Both the position numbers and the translations under genes were made by a program. A DNA stretch of 64,000 bases from Bacteroidaceae bacterium (GTDB lineage Bacteria > Bacteroidota > Bacteroidia > Bacteroidales > Bacteroidaceae), in the NCBI GenBank assembly GCA_017416705.1, contig JAFQBG010000012.1, positions 1-64,000 on the forward strand. The letters run 5' to 3'. The notes below the pieces were generated by a model that was given only the letters and a program-made list of their open reading frames with translations, searched no databases and was not told the origin of the DNA. Positions 43,638-52,801 of the stretch are shown in pieces. Numbering within the stretch: position 1 is the stretch's first letter; every line of letters begins with the position of its first letter.

Positions 43638-44367
43638 ATTCTATGTTTTTTAGCGAATGTAGCTGCAAAATAGGTATCAGCCTCTCCAAGCCATCTGTTG
43701 TTATATCGGGCAGGGCGTCGGCTTGTGGTGCCTCGTCGTCCCATCCCTCTTTTTTTATCCATGCGGTGACGCAACCGAGTGAGTGCGCCGGGTAGATATC
43801 TTTTTTGTACGAGTCGCCCACCACAAGTGTCTCGTGTGCCGCTATCCCCAAAGCCTGTACGCCCAAGCCAAACAGCGCGGGGTCGGGTTTTCTTATTCCC
43901 ACTACCGACGACTCTATTATGTGTGGGAAATATTTTTGCAAGCAGAATTCTTCGAGCACCACCGGCATGTTGCCATAGAAATTTGTGACTAACACAAGCG
44001 GATAGCGTTGCGACAGTTGCTCTACCACATTGCGAGTTATTGCGAGTGTATCGAGGACTTTGTTGTAGCATCCCTCAACAATTTGTGAATATTCTGCTTG
44101 CGACAATTTAGTGCCGCAGTTGTCGGCAATATAGTCGGCTTGTATGGCTATTTTCTTTCTCAGCAGGGTGTGGAATGTATCCTCGGGCTTTATTATCGGG
44201 TTCTTGCCCAGCATCCTTTCGGCGTGAATATATGCCATGCGGAACTGTTCGTAGGATATTTTGATGTGGGCACTGACATATTGCTCCCATATTACTTTGC
44301 CCCAATGAATACCATTGGTGTCTATTGTGCCACCATAGTCAAATATAATGCCTTTAACACTATTCAT
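43636..44367 (-). CDS. HAD family hydrolase (probable head-group phosphatase)
   Basis: A 243-residue haloacid-dehalogenase-type phosphatase. The nucleophile Asp10 is in IIFDYGGTID, motif II is LVTNFYGN, motif III lies around GIRKPDP, and motif IV is GDSYKKDI. It overlaps the CDP-alcohol phosphatidyltransferase gene by 8 bases. The position at the end of a nucleotidyltransferase / ATP-grasp / CDP-alcohol transferase run suggests it dephosphorylates the lipid phosphate made by the transferase. The substrate is inferred from context only. Confidence 0.82.
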   Translation of the reverse strand: MNSVKGIIFDYGGTIDTNGIHWGKVIWEQYVSAHIKISYEQFRMAYIHAERMLGKNPIIKPEDTFHTLLRKKIAIQADYIADNCGTKLSQAEYSQIVEGCYNKVLDTLAITRNVVEQLSQRYPLVLVTNFYGNMPVVLEEFCLQKYFPHIIESSVVGIRKPDPALFGLGVQALGIAAHETLVVGDSYKKDIYPAHSLGCVTAWIKKEGWDDEAPQADALPDITTDGLERLIPILQLHSLKNIE

Positions 44368-45304
44368 TGCCTTCTGTTTTTTTTGTTATTGTGCGACATA
44401 GTTTTTCGTGGCAATGGCGCATATACAGGAATATGCCCATGAGGATTATTAGCTCGAAAAACAGATATAGCCATAGCTCGCCTAAGAGCATGGATAGCCA
44501 CAGTGCCACAAAACGCGAATTGAATGTTAGTATGTTGGTATATTTCATGAGCGGTTTGCTGCCTTGCAGAAACTCGCGACGCAGCCCTTCGGGTATGTTA
44601 TTGCCGAACCTTTTTTTTATACTTGCCATCATCTGTTGGAAACAGGGTGTCATTCGTTCTTGGTTTTCGGTGTACGATATGTAGAAATAGAGAAAAATCT
44701 TCCAACAAAAATTGCCACGCCATGGTGTGGCGGCAAAATTCTCTTTTTCGTTAATGGAATTGTGAAATTCGTTGCCGTTGGCGGCGTTCATGAAATACAG
44801 GTGTATGTTGCGATAGTAATCGGCAAGCTGGCATTGCGAACCGTGTACCCAAAATCCGGCAAACGAGCATAGTATCCATATAAAAACGCCCCATTGGTAT
44901 TCGGGTGCAAAGGGTATTGGCTGGAATGTGGTGCGTATGGCTATGGCGGCATATATGAAGAAAAACCATACATCGCCTGCAAAACCATCTAAAATGCGGC
45001 CCCAACGGGTTTTTTGCCCTGTGATGCGGGCAAGCTGTCCGTCGGTGCTGTCATACAGATTGGCCCACATAAGGAGCAGTATGCCTGCCATGTTCCAACG
45101 CAACGACTCTTGCGCAAAACATATTCCGGCTGCTACTCCCAATATTATCGAGAGTATTGTCACTATATTGGGGTGTATGCCTCTGTTCCTGAAAAACAGG
45201 GCGCAATGATAGCCCAAAGGACGATAGAACCATAGGTCTATGAATTCCTCGGTGTCTTGTGATTTTATGGATGCTTCGTAATTTTTTTTGTCAGCCTCTT
45301 TCAT
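44360..45304 (-). CDS. CDP-alcohol phosphatidyltransferase family protein
   Basis: A 314-residue membrane enzyme with about six hydrophobic segments. The CDP-alcohol phosphotransferase motif is clear (NLYDSTDGQLARITGQKT, then RWGRILDGFAGD). The last aspartate is one residue further than in the textbook pattern (D-x4-D in place of D-x3-D). The family moves a phospho-alcohol from or to a CDP-linked partner to make phospholipids or soluble phosphodiesters. A 90-residue insertion between the membrane halves (NAANGNEFHNSINEK...) is unusual for the shortest members. It overlaps both neighbours. Confidence 0.85.
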   Translation of the reverse strand: MKEADKKNYEASIKSQDTEEFIDLWFYRPLGYHCALFFRNRGIHPNIVTILSIILGVAAGICFAQESLRWNMAGILLLMWANLYDSTDGQLARITGQKTRWGRILDGFAGDVWFFFIYAAIAIRTTFQPIPFAPEYQWGVFIWILCSFAGFWVHGSQCQLADYYRNIHLYFMNAANGNEFHNSINEKENFAATPWRGNFCWKIFLYFYISYTENQERMTPCFQQMMASIKKRFGNNIPEGLRREFLQGSKPLMKYTNILTFNSRFVALWLSMLLGELWLYLFFELIILMGIFLYMRHCHEKLCRTITKKTEGNE

Positions 45305-46131
45305 TCATTATCTGTTTTTGGGGTTGTTATTATATCGGCAATTGCCGATGCGGCTTCGTTGTGGCATGACGAGAAACTTGGGAAATCGTTGAAATCTATT
45401 ATCACAATGTCCCCCTCGGGTGTTATTATGCAGTCGCCTCCGAATATCTCGATGCCTATTGCTTGTGCGGCTGCATGGGCCATGGATTTTAATTTGTCGC
45501 AGTCGAATGTATATCGCTGTATGGCACCGTTTAGTTTTTCCAATCCGAATTTTGTTTTTTGTGCATCGGGGTATTGCCAATGGAAAAATTTGTCTGCCAC
45601 CCCGTAGAACTTAACAATGTCGCCTTGTATGTGTTTGCAGCAAAGTATTCTTTGGGTGCCACGTGCGCGAAACGAATTTATTGCTTCCTGTGTCTCGTCT
45701 TTGTTTGTTGCCATGCACACGTCGTGTGGGTGGCACGACCACCCTTTGCACTTTTTTAACCACATGGGGTAGCCTGTTTCGGGGGGCAGGCTGTTGTCGT
45801 CCAATATGTGGTATGGTGGTTGTGCTATGTTGTTTTTGTGTAGTATCATGGTGAACGCTTCGCGTTCACATTGCCTTACGGCCGATGCGCTGTTTATCAC
45901 TCTTGCTCCGTTTTTCTGCGCTTGTTCCAGCATGGCCAGAGTATTGTCGTTGCGCGACATGTGGAAGATAATATCGTAATATTCTTCTCCGGTGTATTCG
46001 CTCTCTTTCAGTATATCAACTGTGATACCTCTGTTGCGTAACAGTGTGGCTGTGCTTTGGAGTATGGCAAGGTCTTTTTCTGCCATATTGGGCGAATTCT
46101 TGGGGTTGCGTGTGATTGCGGCTATCTTCAT
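45301..46131 (-). CDS. ATP-grasp-like protein
   Basis: A 276-residue protein with a likely ATP-grasp fold. FPSF-type C-terminal residues are preceded by the metal-binding pattern GGDCIITPEGDIVIIDFNDFPSF (acidic Asp and Asn positions). An earlier PMWLKKCKGWSCHPHDV strand and an ILCCKHIQGDIVKFYGV strand fit nucleotide binding. ATP-grasp enzymes ligate a carboxylate to an amine or hydroxyl through an acyl phosphate. The donor and acceptor are not evident. It overlaps the nucleotidyltransferase and transferase genes by 4 bases each. Confidence 0.65.
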   Translation of the reverse strand: MKIAAITRNPKNSPNMAEKDLAILQSTATLLRNRGITVDILKESEYTGEEYYDIIFHMSRNDNTLAMLEQAQKNGARVINSASAVRQCEREAFTMILHKNNIAQPPYHILDDNSLPPETGYPMWLKKCKGWSCHPHDVCMATNKDETQEAINSFRARGTQRILCCKHIQGDIVKFYGVADKFFHWQYPDAQKTKFGLEKLNGAIQRYTFDCDKLKSMAHAAAQAIGIEIFGGDCIITPEGDIVIIDFNDFPSFSSCHNEAASAIADIITTPKTDNE

Positions 46132-46826
46132 CTGTTGGTAACGAAAAGTTCTGCTTTTTTTATATCCTCGGCATGGTCTATGTCTATAATTTTGCCAAAG
46201 GGGCAGGCTGTTATGTCGAGCCCGTTGGCTATGAGTGAACGCTGAAAATTACGCATGCGCGATTGTTGCGCTGCAATACATTCTTCGAGCACGTCGAGCG
46301 CCTTGTCCGATAATCCGTAGATGCCACCCGATATGTATCTGGGTTGCTTGGGCGGCATATCAAGAAAATCGGTTATGTGCATCGTGTCGTCCACCTGTAT
46401 GTACAACGGTTTTTCGTCGTCTATGTATTCCGTTACGGCCATCATGCCATGGGACCGGCTTGCTTGGAACTGCTCTATGTAACGGGCAAAATCCTGCTCG
46501 TCGAACACTGTGTCCACCGTTGTCAGACAAAACTTGCCGCCACGCAGATATTGGCTCATGGCATGTAGGCTGTGCATGGAGCTTGGAGTGTCTTTGACAA
46601 TTATGTTTATGGGATATTCTTTTTGTAATATCCTTAGCAGGGCAAGCGTTTCGGGCTGTTTGCTGTTTATTACTATGCTTATGCTTTCGGCGTTGTTGGC
46701 TGCAAAAATTTTTATCATGCGCTCTATTAGCGGTGTGCCGCACAGTGGCACCATGGGCTTGGGTCGGGTAATGCCTTCGCTTGCCAACCTCGACCCTTCG
46801 CCTGCTGCTATAATTGCATATTTCAT
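46128..46826 (-). CDS. Sugar/alcohol-phosphate nucleotidyltransferase
   Basis: A 232-residue NTP-transferase with the signature AAGEGSRLASEGITRPKPMVPL at the N-terminus (GxGxR...PKP) and TVDTVFDEQDFARYI around the metal-binding Asp. The family activates a sugar- or inositol-phosphate with CTP, UTP or GTP. Next to a CDP-alcohol phosphatidyltransferase the natural guess is formation of a CDP-alcohol or CDP-cyclitol used as head-group donor. It starts 5 bases after pdxA. Confidence 0.82.
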   Translation of the reverse strand: MKYAIIAAGEGSRLASEGITRPKPMVPLCGTPLIERMIKIFAANNAESISIVINSKQPETLALLRILQKEYPINIIVKDTPSSMHSLHAMSQYLRGGKFCLTTVDTVFDEQDFARYIEQFQASRSHGMMAVTEYIDDEKPLYIQVDDTMHITDFLDMPPKQPRYISGGIYGLSDKALDVLEECIAAQQSRMRNFQRSLIANGLDITACPFGKIIDIDHAEDIKKAELFVTNR

Positions 46827-46831
46827 AATTG

Positions 46832-47929
46832 TCAGTCTTTCTCCTCCTGTTGCAAATTCAAACGGTTGCTGTCGTCGCGTTTTTCGAAATATAGTTTTTG
46901 CAATGGATGACGACGTGCCTCGTGATAGCGGGTGCGGTTACGCAGTATGTCTATACCGGCATATATGGCCTGACGGAATGAGTTTTCGTCGGCTTTTCCT
47001 TGCCCTGCTATGTCGTATGCCACACCATGCGCCGGCGATGTGCGTACTATGTCGAGCCCGGCTGTGAAGTTCACCCCGTCGTTCATTGCCAACAGCTTCA
47101 TTGGGGTGAGCCCTTGGTCGTGATACATGGCAAGTATGGCATCGAAACAACGGTATTTGCCGCTGCCCATGAAACCATCGACACCAAAAGGACCATAACA
47201 CAATATGCCTTCTTTGCTCATCTTCTCGATAGTGGGGATTATTACTTCTATCTCCTCCTTGCCAAGCAACCCGTTGTCGCCCGAGTGCGGATTTAACGAT
47301 AGTACGGCTATCTTGGGTGCGTCTATGCAGAAATCCTCTTGCAGACTCTTGTTCAGTATCAACAGTTTTTCTTCTAACAATTCGGGTGTTATGGCTGCCG
47401 GTACATCGCGCAGAGGCAGGTGCGATGTTGCTATTGCAAATCGCACGCAGTCGTTGAATAGTATCATCAGCGATTTATTCTCGTTGCCGCATCGCTCTTG
47501 CAGATACTCGGTGTGTCCCGGGAAACTGAATTCTTCGTTCTGTATGCTGTTTTTGTTTATCGGGGCTGTCACCAGAAGGTCTATCATACCGTTTTGGTAG
47601 TCGCTTATGGCACGCTCCAAGGCTTCGTATGCGGCATTGCCACCCTCTTTGGTTGCTACGCCAAGCTCAATGTGTACTTCGTCGCTGTTGCAATTTATTA
47701 TGTTCAGCTTGAAATCTTCAATATCGCTTATCTCCTCTACCGCGTTGTAGTTTACATCCATTTCCAATGCTTTACGGTGGTAGGCTGCCAATTTGGGCGA
47801 ACCGTAAATGACGGGGGTGCATATATCGAACATCTCGGGATTTTCGAATGTCTTGAATATTATCTCATAGCCAATCCCGTTTATATCTCCTTGGGTTATT
47901 CCTACGCGTATTTTGCGTTTGTCGCTCAT
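46832..47929 (-). CDS. pdxA: 4-hydroxythreonine-4-phosphate dehydrogenase (PdxA)
   Basis: A 365-residue enzyme of the DXP-dependent vitamin B6 pathway. It has GITQGDINGIGYEIIFK at the N-terminus, TAPINKNSIQ, FPGHTEYLQERCG (metal histidine), LSLNPHSGDNG and MYHDQGLTPMKLL followed by GLDIVRTSPAHGVAYDIAG. All are PdxA landmarks. The substrate pathway shares deoxyxylulose phosphate made by dxs in this window. It follows the DUF4837 gene after 75 bases. Confidence 0.95.
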   Translation of the reverse strand: MSDKRKIRVGITQGDINGIGYEIIFKTFENPEMFDICTPVIYGSPKLAAYHRKALEMDVNYNAVEEISDIEDFKLNIINCNSDEVHIELGVATKEGGNAAYEALERAISDYQNGMIDLLVTAPINKNSIQNEEFSFPGHTEYLQERCGNENKSLMILFNDCVRFAIATSHLPLRDVPAAITPELLEEKLLILNKSLQEDFCIDAPKIAVLSLNPHSGDNGLLGKEEIEVIIPTIEKMSKEGILCYGPFGVDGFMGSGKYRCFDAILAMYHDQGLTPMKLLAMNDGVNFTAGLDIVRTSPAHGVAYDIAGQGKADENSFRQAIYAGIDILRNRTRYHEARRHPLQKLYFEKRDDSNRLNLQQEEKD

Positions 47930-48004
47930 TGTTTCTATATTTTATTTAAACAAATTATTATCTACATTTAAGGGTGTTCACATCGTGGGAACAGTGATGC
48001 CGGT

Positions 48005-49069
48005 TTATTTATTTGCGACATCGGTGCTGTCTGTCTGTTCTATGATTATCTCGGGTATGTGTATGCTGTTTTCAATGGCTTTGTCGGCCGGCAAGCGCAG
48101 TGAGTATAGCGATGCTTCGAGCTTACGCATTATATCGCCCTTCTTGCGATTGGCTGCATACACAAATGCCTCGGCAACAATGACTTTGTTGTTTACTTCG
48201 TCCACAACGCTGTGCGAAACGAATGGGCCGCCCATCATATCGTTTTCCATCGACCACAATCCGCGTACTACCTGCAGGTAGCGTTCGCGGAATGTTCGCT
48301 CATCCATGCTCACATAGTCGTGCTCTGTTGTCATATATTGGTCGGGACGTCCGCCGGGGATGTTTTTCTTCATTACGGAGTCGCGCATGTGCAGGAAGTG
48401 TTCCATGGAAAAATTATCCTCGCTTGTGTATGGATAGCTGTATATCACAAAATTCTGTATGGTGCCGTTGGTGTTCGATATGTCCGATGCCCACAAAAAG
48501 TCTTTTCCGCTTTTTATGCCAACTATGTGTGCGGGAATATACATTTCGCATTCGAATTTTGCTTTAACGCTGTCGAGGAACGCTTTGTTATGCGATTTTT
48601 GCACCGCACGCAGTTCGTAGTTCATCTCGTTGGTGGTGAAAAAATCTATTATTGTGTATGCATGCTTTGTTACATATTCCTGAAAATCCTTTGCATTTGG
48701 CGATTGTATCGTTAGTATTATCTGCGGTGTGGAATATTCATCGCGTGTGAATTTAAACTTGGTTTGTGTATATAACTGTTTGTCTATTTTTACTTCGATG
48801 ACATTGCGGAATGTTTTCAGCAGACGGGTGAAACCGGCCGGACGCGAGTGCGATATGCGGAATGAACGCTCCGACTGTGGAAGGCCGGGTACATCGGTGT
48901 CCAGAACATCGAATAGGGCGCGACCGGCAGGCGACTCCCAAAACTCGTCGCTGCAAACTACAAGCACTTCATAGGGCATTCCGCTGGATGCGGGTTTGAA
49001 CAAGGATGGGCTGTCGCTGCTGCATGCCGACAGTATGACTGCAAATAATGCAAAAAGTAATTTTTTCAT
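48005..49069 (-). CDS. DUF4837 family lipoprotein
   Basis: A 354-residue lipoprotein with lipobox LSAC (Cys16). The body begins PYEVLVVCSDEFWESPAGRALFDVLDTDVPGLPQSE, which is the conserved opening of DUF4837 proteins, and continues with RDSVMKKNIPGG. The family is found across Bacteroidetes, usually next to rlmN as here. The function is unknown. It starts 12 bases after rlmN. Confidence 0.85.
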   Translation of the reverse strand: MKKLLFALFAVILSACSSDSPSLFKPASSGMPYEVLVVCSDEFWESPAGRALFDVLDTDVPGLPQSERSFRISHSRPAGFTRLLKTFRNVIEVKIDKQLYTQTKFKFTRDEYSTPQIILTIQSPNAKDFQEYVTKHAYTIIDFFTTNEMNYELRAVQKSHNKAFLDSVKAKFECEMYIPAHIVGIKSGKDFLWASDISNTNGTIQNFVIYSYPYTSEDNFSMEHFLHMRDSVMKKNIPGGRPDQYMTTEHDYVSMDERTFRERYLQVVRGLWSMENDMMGGPFVSHSVVDEVNNKVIVAEAFVYAANRKKGDIMRKLEASLYSLRLPADKAIENSIHIPEIIIEQTDSTDVANK

Positions 49070-49081
49070 TTTCTGTTATGT

Positions 49082-50122
49082 TTAGTTGTTGTATTCTTGG
49101 TTTTGTTTTGCTGTGGAGAGCATGCCGCAGGCTGCAAAAATATCTTCGCCGCGCGATGCTCTTATCGTGGTGAATATGCCGTTTGCGGTTAGGAAATCGC
49201 GCATACGCACCATTTCGTCGTTGCCTACGCCCTCCAATGGCACCCCGGGTACGGCATGGTAGCGTATCAGGTTTATGCGACAGTCCAAACCGTCTAATAA
49301 TTTCAGTAATTTGCGTGCATGGGCATTGCTGTCGTTTATTCCTTTGAACACAATGTATTCAAAGGTAAGACGACGTTGGTGGCTGAAATCGTACTGCTTC
49401 AATAATTCTACTATTTCCAAAATGGAATAACCGCGCTCGGCAGGCATAAGTTCACTGCGCTGTGCCGGCACAGGGTGGTGGAGGCTTATGGCTATATGAT
49501 AATCTCCGCTGTCGAGCAGACGTTTCAGCCCTTTTCTTACGCCCACCGACGACACTGTCAAACGGTGAGGGCTCCATGCTGTGGCATAGTCGGCGGTGAG
49601 TATCTCGATGCTTTGTAGCAGGTTGTCGAGGTTGTCGCATGGCTCACCCATGCCCATGAAAACTATGTTTGTTAGTTTGTCGAACTCGGGCAGAGCAAAA
49701 ATCTGGTTTACTATTTCGTTGGCCGTCAGGTTGGCGGTGTAACGTTGCTTGCCCGTCATGCAGAAAAGGCAATTCATTTTGCAACCTATCTGTGACGATA
49801 CGCATAGTGTGGCTCTGTCGCCGTCGGGGATGTACACAGCCTCTACAAAACTGTTTTCGCCGGCTTGGTACAGATATTTTATGGTGCCATCTGTGGAACG
49901 CATGGCCTCGACGGGGGCAGCATATCCCACGTTGAACAATTGCGACAGCTGTTCGCGATTCTTTAACGATATGTTTGTCATTTCGTCGAAACTACGAACG
50001 CGCTTGCAATATATCCAATGGGCTATCTGTTTTGCGGTGAACGAGGGCATGCCTGCCTGTGTCACTGCGCTTTTTATTTGTGCGAGGGTCATTCCCAAGA
50101 GTGTGGCTTTGTTGCTATCCAT
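49082..50122 (-). CDS. rlmN: Dual-specificity RNA methyltransferase RlmN
   Basis: A 346-residue radical-SAM enzyme that methylates C2 of adenine in 23S rRNA A2503 and tRNA A37. It has the cluster motif CKMNCLFC, the preceding TLCVSSQIG segment, FMGMGEPCDN and a C-terminal ASRGEDIFAACGML with the methyl-carrying cysteine region. It heads a seven-gene minus-strand run (rlmN to the HAD gene) with short or negative spacers. Confidence 0.96.
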   Translation of the reverse strand: MDSNKATLLGMTLAQIKSAVTQAGMPSFTAKQIAHWIYCKRVRSFDEMTNISLKNREQLSQLFNVGYAAPVEAMRSTDGTIKYLYQAGENSFVEAVYIPDGDRATLCVSSQIGCKMNCLFCMTGKQRYTANLTANEIVNQIFALPEFDKLTNIVFMGMGEPCDNLDNLLQSIEILTADYATAWSPHRLTVSSVGVRKGLKRLLDSGDYHIAISLHHPVPAQRSELMPAERGYSILEIVELLKQYDFSHQRRLTFEYIVFKGINDSNAHARKLLKLLDGLDCRINLIRYHAVPGVPLEGVGNDEMVRMRDFLTANGIFTTIRASRGEDIFAACGMLSTAKQNQEYNN

Positions 50123-50261
50123 GCTGCTGAACGGGTGTTTTATTCTGCGAATATAGTGTAAAAAAATGACTTTACTTCTAACCTTGTTAATATTTTATAT
50201 TAATAGGCTGTTTAAACTCCTAAAAATTTTGTTCTTATGCAAATTATTCTTTTCGCGTTGC

Positions 50262-50319
50262 CGCTGTAAAAAATATCGAAGTAAACTTCATATTTTTCGC
50301 TCGCTTGTGGCTATATTTG
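50262..50319 (+). repeat. Promoter-linked dispersed repeat, inverted copy
   Basis: Reading on the plus strand: CGCTGTAAAAAATAT, a GAAGTAAACTTC hairpin core, then ATATTTTTCGCTCGCTTGT and TATATTTG. This is the reverse complement of the unit at 1006-1091, including the terminal -7 box. It stands just upstream of the glycosyltransferase gene. Confidence 0.65.
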
Positions 50320-50335
50320 CAAAATAGTATTTTTG
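50312..50335 (+). promoter_or_regulatory. Two overlapping -7 elements upstream of the GT2 gene
   Basis: TATATTTG (50312-50319) and TATTTTTG (50328-50335) both match TAnnTTTG. The first is part of the dispersed repeat and would give a leader of about 25 bases. The second would give a near-leaderless transcript. Either argues against the TTG start at 50333. Confidence 0.5.
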
Positions 50336-50350
50336 AAAAACAGCCTGCTT

Positions 50351-52801
50351 ATGGAAAATATTTCAGAATTTGATGTGGCAATGGGTAATTTCGATATAGA
50401 TATTTTTATGCCTGTTCCCACCGACGGGATTGAAATTGAGAAACTCGCTATGCTTGCAGCCAATGACAGAGTGAAAAATCTGTACGTTTGGTGTGTCGAT
50501 GAAAATAACTTGAACCATATCGACGCCAAGATAAAAACCATAAAAGTGACATCGCTTTCGGACACCGCTCTGTTTGTGAATATGGCGCGAACCGCCACTG
50601 CCAACTATGTTATATGCGTGCTTAAAGAAAATATTGTTCTGCCTTCGGCGCAGGCTATGGTTGGTATGTGTGAGGCTATGGACGAAACCTCCTCGCTCCT
50701 CTATTGCGACTATCGTAAATATATTAAAGGCGAACTATGCGACGCTCCTACCATTGATTATGCCGTGGGCAGTTTGCGCAACGATTTCGATTTTGGCGCG
50801 GTGGTGGCATTGCGCACATCCTGCCTGAAACAATTTACCGCAGGCGACATGCTCTACTATAAATATGCGGGGTTCTACCAGCTGAGGCTTTTTCTAAGTC
50901 GCGTGGGGCATTTACAGCATCTGTGCCGTACATTGTATTCGGAACAAGAATTGGATTTGCGCAGGAGCGGCGAAAAACAGTTCGACTATGTCAACCCGGC
51001 ACAACGGCAGGTGCAAATGGAGATGGAAAAAGTTTGTACCGAGCATTTGCAAGCCATAGGGGCTTGGCTGCCGCCGTTCAAATATACAAAAATCGACCTT
51101 TCCATCGGGGATTTTCCTGTCGAGGTGTCGGTTGTCATCCCGGTTCTGAACCGTGTATCGACCATAGCCGATGCCATAAGGTCGGTACTGGAACAAAAAA
51201 CAAATTTCCAATTTAATATATTGGTGGTCGATAACCATTCCACCGATGGCACAAGCAGGGTCATAGACTCTTTCGACGACAAGAGGGTTTGTCATCTTGT
51301 TCCCGAAAGGACCGACCTTGGTATAGGCGGTTGTTGGAACTATGCCATCAACAGCGAGGCTTGCGGACGTTTTGCCGTTCAGCTCGACAGTGACGACATA
51401 TACAGTGGCCCCGATACACTGCAACGAATAGTCGATGAATTCTATAAACAGCAGTGTGCCATGTTGGTCGGCTCCTATAAAATATGCGATTTCAATTTGA
51501 ATACTTTGCCTCCGGGTGTCATAGACCACAGGGAATGGAGCGAGGAAAATGGCCGAAACAATGCTCTGCGCATAAACGGATTGGGTGCGCCGCGTGCCTT
51601 CTTCACCCCGATTGTGCGTCGGGTTGGCTTCCCCAATGTGAGCTATGGCGAGGACTATGCAGTGGGGCTTGCCATATCCCGTAATTACAAGATAGGACGC
51701 ATATACGATGTGCTCTATCTGTGCCGCCGTTGGGATGGTAATTCCGACTCCTCGCTGTCGCACGAAAAAGTAAATGCTCACAACCGCTACAAGGACTCAC
51801 TGCGTAGTGCCGAACTGCTGGCGCGAATTGAAATGCTCGGCGGGGTTAATATTCCTTCGCAGGCCTGTGTGGAGGATTTCTTCCACAAACAACTCGATGG
51901 GTGGCAGCAGGCAAATGAACGCTATCGGGCATTGTCGCAGGCGAAAGAGCGTCTGTTGGGTAACGGCATCACCCTGCAATATAATCCGGCAAGAATGGTC
52001 TCCACAGCGGCCAACGTGGGCGACAAGGCTGTAAAAGAACGCAAATGCTTTTTGTGCGCCGACAATCGTCCGCAGGAACAAAACACAGGCACTGCGCTTT
52101 TCGACATGGAGATACTTGTAAATCCTTTCCCCATATTGCCATTGCATCTGACATTACCGTTGAACAACCATACCCCACAAAGAATATCCCACCTATATTA
52201 CGACATGCTGTCGTTGGCAAAGCAATGGCCGACTATGGCTCTGTTCTACAATGGTCCCAAGTGCGGAGCATCGGCCCCCGACCATGCTCATTTGCAGGCT
52301 GTGCGTGTCGATGATATTCCAATACTTGGCACCAAGCTCCACGAACTTGTCCATTCGCATACAGAGCAACTATACTGTTGTGGCACTGCCTCTATTTGCC
52401 GCAGCCTATCCTATTTTGTGCCGTTGTTTATACTGAAAGCCGATACGCCCGAGAATATGTTGCCGCTTTTCGATATTCTGTACAATGCCATGCCGGCCGA
52501 TGAAAACGAGCCTCTCATGAATGTGCTTTCCTATAATAGCGGCGAAAATATTGTGACTATGGTCTTTCCGCGTAGCCGGCACCGTCCGTCATGCTACTAC
52601 ATGCAAGGCGATGCACAGCGTCTTGTGAGCCCCGGCCTGTTGGATATGGCCGGCTTGCTGATTACACCGCGCAAGGAGGACTTCGAAAGGATTACAGCCG
52701 AGGAGGCTGCTCGCATGCTTGGCGAGGTGGCCATCGACGAAAGCGCGGCATGTGAGATTTCGCGTAGAATAAAAACCATGATGTACGCATACGAGGCATG
52801 A
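50351..52801 (+). CDS. Glycosyltransferase family 2 fused to DUF4922 (HIT/GalT-like) domain
   Basis: An 816-residue protein. The N-terminal 240 residues look like a degenerate GT-A fold (IDIFMPVPTDGIEIEKL, ANYVICVLKENIVL, YCDYRKY). Residues about 255-500 are a full GT2 domain with VSVVIPVLNRVSTIADAI, VDNHSTDGT and a QLDSDD metal site. The C-terminal 270 residues match DUF4922: a CFLCADNRP pair of cysteines (near 566-569), NPFPILPLHLTLP, and CGASAPDHAHLQA whose His-x-His (about 644-646) is the HIT/GalT phosphorylase-type signature. The chain may release or activate a nucleotide sugar and use it. The stop overlaps the SpoIID gene (ATGA). A lipid- or wall-linked product is an inference from that partner. 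Confidence 0.8.
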   Translation: MENISEFDVAMGNFDIDIFMPVPTDGIEIEKLAMLAANDRVKNLYVWCVDENNLNHIDAKIKTIKVTSLSDTALFVNMARTATANYVICVLKENIVLPSAQAMVGMCEAMDETSSLLYCDYRKYIKGELCDAPTIDYAVGSLRNDFDFGAVVALRTSCLKQFTAGDMLYYKYAGFYQLRLFLSRVGHLQHLCRTLYSEQELDLRRSGEKQFDYVNPAQRQVQMEMEKVCTEHLQAIGAWLPPFKYTKIDLSIGDFPVEVSVVIPVLNRVSTIADAIRSVLEQKTNFQFNILVVDNHSTDGTSRVIDSFDDKRVCHLVPERTDLGIGGCWNYAINSEACGRFAVQLDSDDIYSGPDTLQRIVDEFYKQQCAMLVGSYKICDFNLNTLPPGVIDHREWSEENGRNNALRINGLGAPRAFFTPIVRRVGFPNVSYGEDYAVGLAISRNYKIGRIYDVLYLCRRWDGNSDSSLSHEKVNAHNRYKDSLRSAELLARIEMLGGVNIPSQACVEDFFHKQLDGWQQANERYRALSQAKERLLGNGITLQYNPARMVSTAANVGDKAVKERKCFLCADNRPQEQNTGTALFDMEILVNPFPILPLHLTLPLNNHTPQRISHLYYDMLSLAKQWPTMALFYNGPKCGASAPDHAHLQAVRVDDIPILGTKLHELVHSHTEQLYCCGTASICRSLSYFVPLFILKADTPENMLPLFDILYNAMPADENEPLMNVLSYNSGENIVTMVFPRSRHRPSCYYMQGDAQRLVSPGLLDMAGLLITPRKEDFERITAEEAARMLGEVAIDESAACEISRRIKTMMYAYEA

